DNA of 64,000 nucleotides from Rathayibacter agropyri (GTDB lineage Bacteria; Actinomycetota; Actinomycetes; Actinomycetales; Microbacteriaceae): NCBI RefSeq assembly GCF_013249015.1, contig NZ_JABRPL010000002.1, positions 558,001 to 622,000 of the forward strand, read 5' to 3'. Shown piece by piece: positions 62,168 to 64,000 of this stretch (position 1 is its first letter; each line of letters starts with the position of its first letter). The notes under the pieces were generated by a model. It saw only the letters and a program-made list of their open reading frames with translations, ran no database searches and was not told where the DNA came from. The position numbers and the translations under genes were made by a program.

Positions 62168-62635
62168 ATGATCTCCGAAAACCCCACCCGGCACGACAGC
62201 GACGATGACGCGCCCGCCGTGCAGGTGCGGCACGCCCTCCGCCTGCTCGAGAACGCCCAGCGGCACCTGCGCACGAGCATGGCGGCCAGCGTCGGCGTGG
62301 GCATCTCAGAACTCACCGCGCTCGAGGTCCTCGGCGAGTCCTCCGACCTCACGCCAAAGTGGCTCGGAGTCGAGCTCTCGCTCTCCACGGGAGCCGTCAC
62401 CGCCCTGCTCGATCGTCTCGCGACCGCCGGATACGTCGACCGTGTCGCCAATCCGCAGGACCGCCGCAGCGTGCTCCTGCGCCTCACCCACTCCGGCACG
62501 CTCCTGCTCGCACGGGTCGACGAGCGCTACAACGAGGTCAGTGCCCAGGTTCTGGAGGCGTCGCCGAGCCTGGGCGTCGTCGCCGAGGATTTAGCGCGGG
62601 CGGCGGCGGTCATCGTCGCGCACACGATCCACTGA
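62168..62635 (+). CDS. MarR-family regulator
   Basis: 155 residues from the ATG at 62168, with GAGAAGG upstream; in-frame ATGs further up lack a ribosome-binding site. Winged-helix core: GISELTALEVLGES, LGVELSLSTGAVTALLDRLATAGYVDR and the wing NPQDRRSVLLRLTHSG. It diverges from the TasA-like unit with a 180-bp gap and may regulate it. The effector is unknown. Confidence 0.85.
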   Translation: MISENPTRHDSDDDAPAVQVRHALRLLENAQRHLRTSMAASVGVGISELTALEVLGESSDLTPKWLGVELSLSTGAVTALLDRLATAGYVDRVANPQDRRSVLLRLTHSGTLLLARVDERYNEVSAQVLEASPSLGVVAEDLARAAAVIVAHTIH

Positions 62636-62672
62636 CTGCGGATCAGGTGACGACACCGCCGCCAGGGTGCGC

Positions 62673-63005
62673 TCACTCGCGGTACGCAGCCGCAGCGGAG
62701 TCGAAGCTGGCGAGCATTCGGTTGAGGTTCGAGAGCTCGAGAACCATCGCGACCTGCTCACTGGGCGACGCGAGCCGCAGGTCCCCGCCGGCCTGGCGCG
62801 CAATCTTTAGTGCACAGACCAGGGCACCGAGGCCCGACGAATCCATGACCTTCACCTTGCTGAGCTCGACGACGATGCGCAGATTACCCGCGTCGATCGC
62901 GCGGCAGACGGCGGCACGCAGCTCCGGCGCGGAGGAGGCGGTAAGACGATCCCCGCCGTTCAGAACGGCGATGCCCGGCTCGATCGTCTCGGTCGTGATC
63001 GTCAT
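62673..63005 (-). CDS. STAS-domain anti-sigma factor antagonist-like protein
   Basis: 110 residues from the ATG at 63003-63005 (GAGAAGGACG upstream). The STAS fold is recognisable from GDRLTASSAPELRAAVCRAI and the phosphorylatable-serine motif KVKVMDSSGLGALVCALK. Such proteins bind an anti-sigma kinase and are switched by phosphorylation of the Ser in DSSGLG. No kinase or sigma factor is nearby. It converges on the MarR gene, 37 bp apart. Confidence 0.88.
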   Translation of the reverse strand: MTITTETIEPGIAVLNGGDRLTASSAPELRAAVCRAIDAGNLRIVVELSKVKVMDSSGLGALVCALKIARQAGGDLRLASPSEQVAMVLELSNLNRMLASFDSAAAAYRE

Positions 63006-63244
63006 GCGGCGTCCTTCTCGGAGAGGTCGGGAGGGCGGGGCTGGCGGGCGGATTCTCCCCCCACCGCGGCGTAGCGGCAACGGCCATCCCCGCGTCTCCT
63101 TCACCCCGTCGCAACGCCCGTCCTGGCGCGTCACTGCGACGACCGTAGCGTCCGCGCCGAACGCCCGCGACGAGAAGGGCCAGGCGTCCCTCTCTCGGGG
63201 TGGGCGTCGCAGGCACGCTGCGCGGCGCCCGTCGCTGGATGACG

Positions 63245-63349
63245 GCAGTACAGATCACCGCACTTCTGGTGGCACCAGTTCTGATGCCGCCACTTCTGAT
63301 GACACCAGTTCTGATGACACCAGTACAGATCACGGCAGTACAGTGCGGG
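63245..63349. repeat. Seven-unit array of 15-bp repeats upstream of a MarR gene
   Basis: Consecutive 15-bp units begin at 63245, 63260, 63275, 63290, 63305, 63320 and 63335 (the last is half-kept). Inner units follow CCASTTCTGATGACA; the outer ones follow SCAGTACAGATCACS. The array ends 28 bp before the start codon of the MarR gene. Units are too short and without spacers, so it is not a CRISPR. It may be a cluster of binding sites. Confidence 0.85.
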
Positions 63350-63376
63350 AGTCGGTCACTCACCCAAGGAGCCTCC

Positions 63377-63835
63377 ATGCCACCTCCCCCTCAGGCGACG
63401 AGCGCACAGTCCGTCTCCAATCGGCTCGGCTCCTCCGTCAAGGCCGCGGAACAGGTCCTCATAGCCGCGAAGAGTCGCGCCCTGCGCCCTTTCGGATTGA
63501 CGGTGCCGCAGTACGCCACACTGCTCGCCGTGCATATCACGCCGGATCAGTCCGCCGCCCAGCTTGCTCGGTCGGCGATGGTCGCTCCGCAGACGATGGC
63601 GACGATCATCGGCAATCTCGAGTCGAAGCAACTCATTCGCCGCGAACCGTCACCCCTGCACCGCCGCGTGCTCGTCACTCGGATCACGGCAGCGGGAACG
63701 AGTCTCGTGACCGAGGCGGATGCGGCAGCGAAGGCCGTCGAGGAGGAACTCGCAGGCCAGTTCACGCCGTCCGAACAGGCGCAACTGCGGCAGTTACTCC
63801 AGCGCGCGATCGATCATCTGCGCACGAAAGCGTGA
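63377..63835 (+). CDS. MarR-family regulator downstream of a repeat array
   Basis: 152 residues from the ATG at 63377, with AAGGAG five bases upstream. Winged helix: LTVPQYATLLAVHI, AQLARSAMVAPQTMATIIGN and LESKQLIRREPSPLHRRVLVTRITAAG. The frame is open through the whole repeat array (15 bp is five codons), but that part would be a low-complexity leader. The array may be the operator of this gene. No obvious target gene follows within the window. Confidence 0.85.
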   Translation: MPPPPQATSAQSVSNRLGSSVKAAEQVLIAAKSRALRPFGLTVPQYATLLAVHITPDQSAAQLARSAMVAPQTMATIIGNLESKQLIRREPSPLHRRVLVTRITAAGTSLVTEADAAAKAVEEELAGQFTPSEQAQLRQLLQRAIDHLRTKA

Positions 63836-64000
63836 GGTTGCGCCACGGCGAATAACAGAGTCCTGCGCTCCACTCTGCTCCATCGAGGGCACGGCGCCCC
63901 TCGCAGAGGCGGCCGCAGTTCTCTCGCGAATCGAGGTCGGCCAGACGACGGGCACGTGGGTGCTGCTCCACCCGGTCGGCTGACCTCCAAGATGCCGCGG
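63836..64000. other. Window end, no gene recognised
   Basis: 165 bp after the MarR gene. One + frame reads LAEAAAVLSRIEVGQTTGTW and stops at 63983, but it has no start and no recognisable family. Confidence 0.3.

Noticed and set aside
63245-63349. CRISPR array
   Set aside because: Units of 15 bp follow each other without unique spacers, and no cas gene is near.
63880-63983. C-terminal piece of another enzyme (frame ending LLHPVG)
   Set aside because: The ~30 codons have no start and no convincing motif; could be chance.

Overview
The window looks like chromosomal DNA of a high-GC, plant-associated actinobacterium, most likely of the family Microbacteriaceae (Rathayibacter/Clavibacter-like). 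The reasons are strong GC bias at third codon positions, the actinobacteria-restricted trio MSMEG_4193-type phosphatase / DUF3090 / SCO1664-family kinase-like protein, a large set of enzymes for plant cell-wall arabinan and galactan, a phenolic acid decarboxylase, and an expanded family of small secreted trypsin-fold serine proteases that recalls the Pat-1/Chp proteases of Clavibacter. The taxonomic call is inference; no rRNA or tRNA gene is visible.

Layout. 1-9.9 kb: a partial acyl-CoA oxidase-like gene, three short tandem membrane-protein loci (one split by a 14-bp repeat), recQ, a 2H-phosphoesterase, an ABC exporter pair and the MSMEG_4193-family phosphatase. 10.0-20.0 kb: ten full-length secreted S1 serine protease genes and one broken copy, all on the + strand. 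They lie between the phosphatase gene and its usual partners DUF3090 and SCO1664 (20.1-21.4 kb), so the array appears to have grown inside a conserved operon. 21.5-30.1 kb: a VWA/AAA+ pair and a complete oligopeptide ABC importer. 30.3-35.1 kb: a Tat-exported beta-helix protein, padC abutting a transposase remnant, and an AT-rich patch with poorly conserved and frameshifted genes.

35.1-58.3 kb is a sugar-catabolism region: a LacI regulator with araB-araD-araA, a broken XRE regulator, a TIM-barrel isomerase-like protein, and GH95, GH127, GH36, GH51 and GH3 glycosidases without visible export signals. It also carries an MFS exporter, a sugar ABC importer and a second LacI regulator. The arrangement suggests that arabino- and galacto-oligosaccharides are imported, trimmed in the cytoplasm to L-arabinose and galactose, and that the arabinose is sent through ribulose to the pentose phosphate pathway. 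A shared palindrome, GAGATCGATCTC and variants, ties the GH127/GH36 promoter to the ABC importer.

58.5-64.0 kb: a small Tat-exported protein; a three-gene unit of TasA-like surface protein, SipW-type signal peptidase and LamG-domain protein; two MarR regulators; and a STAS-domain protein. One MarR gene is preceded by an array of 15-bp repeats. Several convergent gene ends carry long palindromes of two recurring sequence types, probably bidirectional terminators or dispersed repeat elements.
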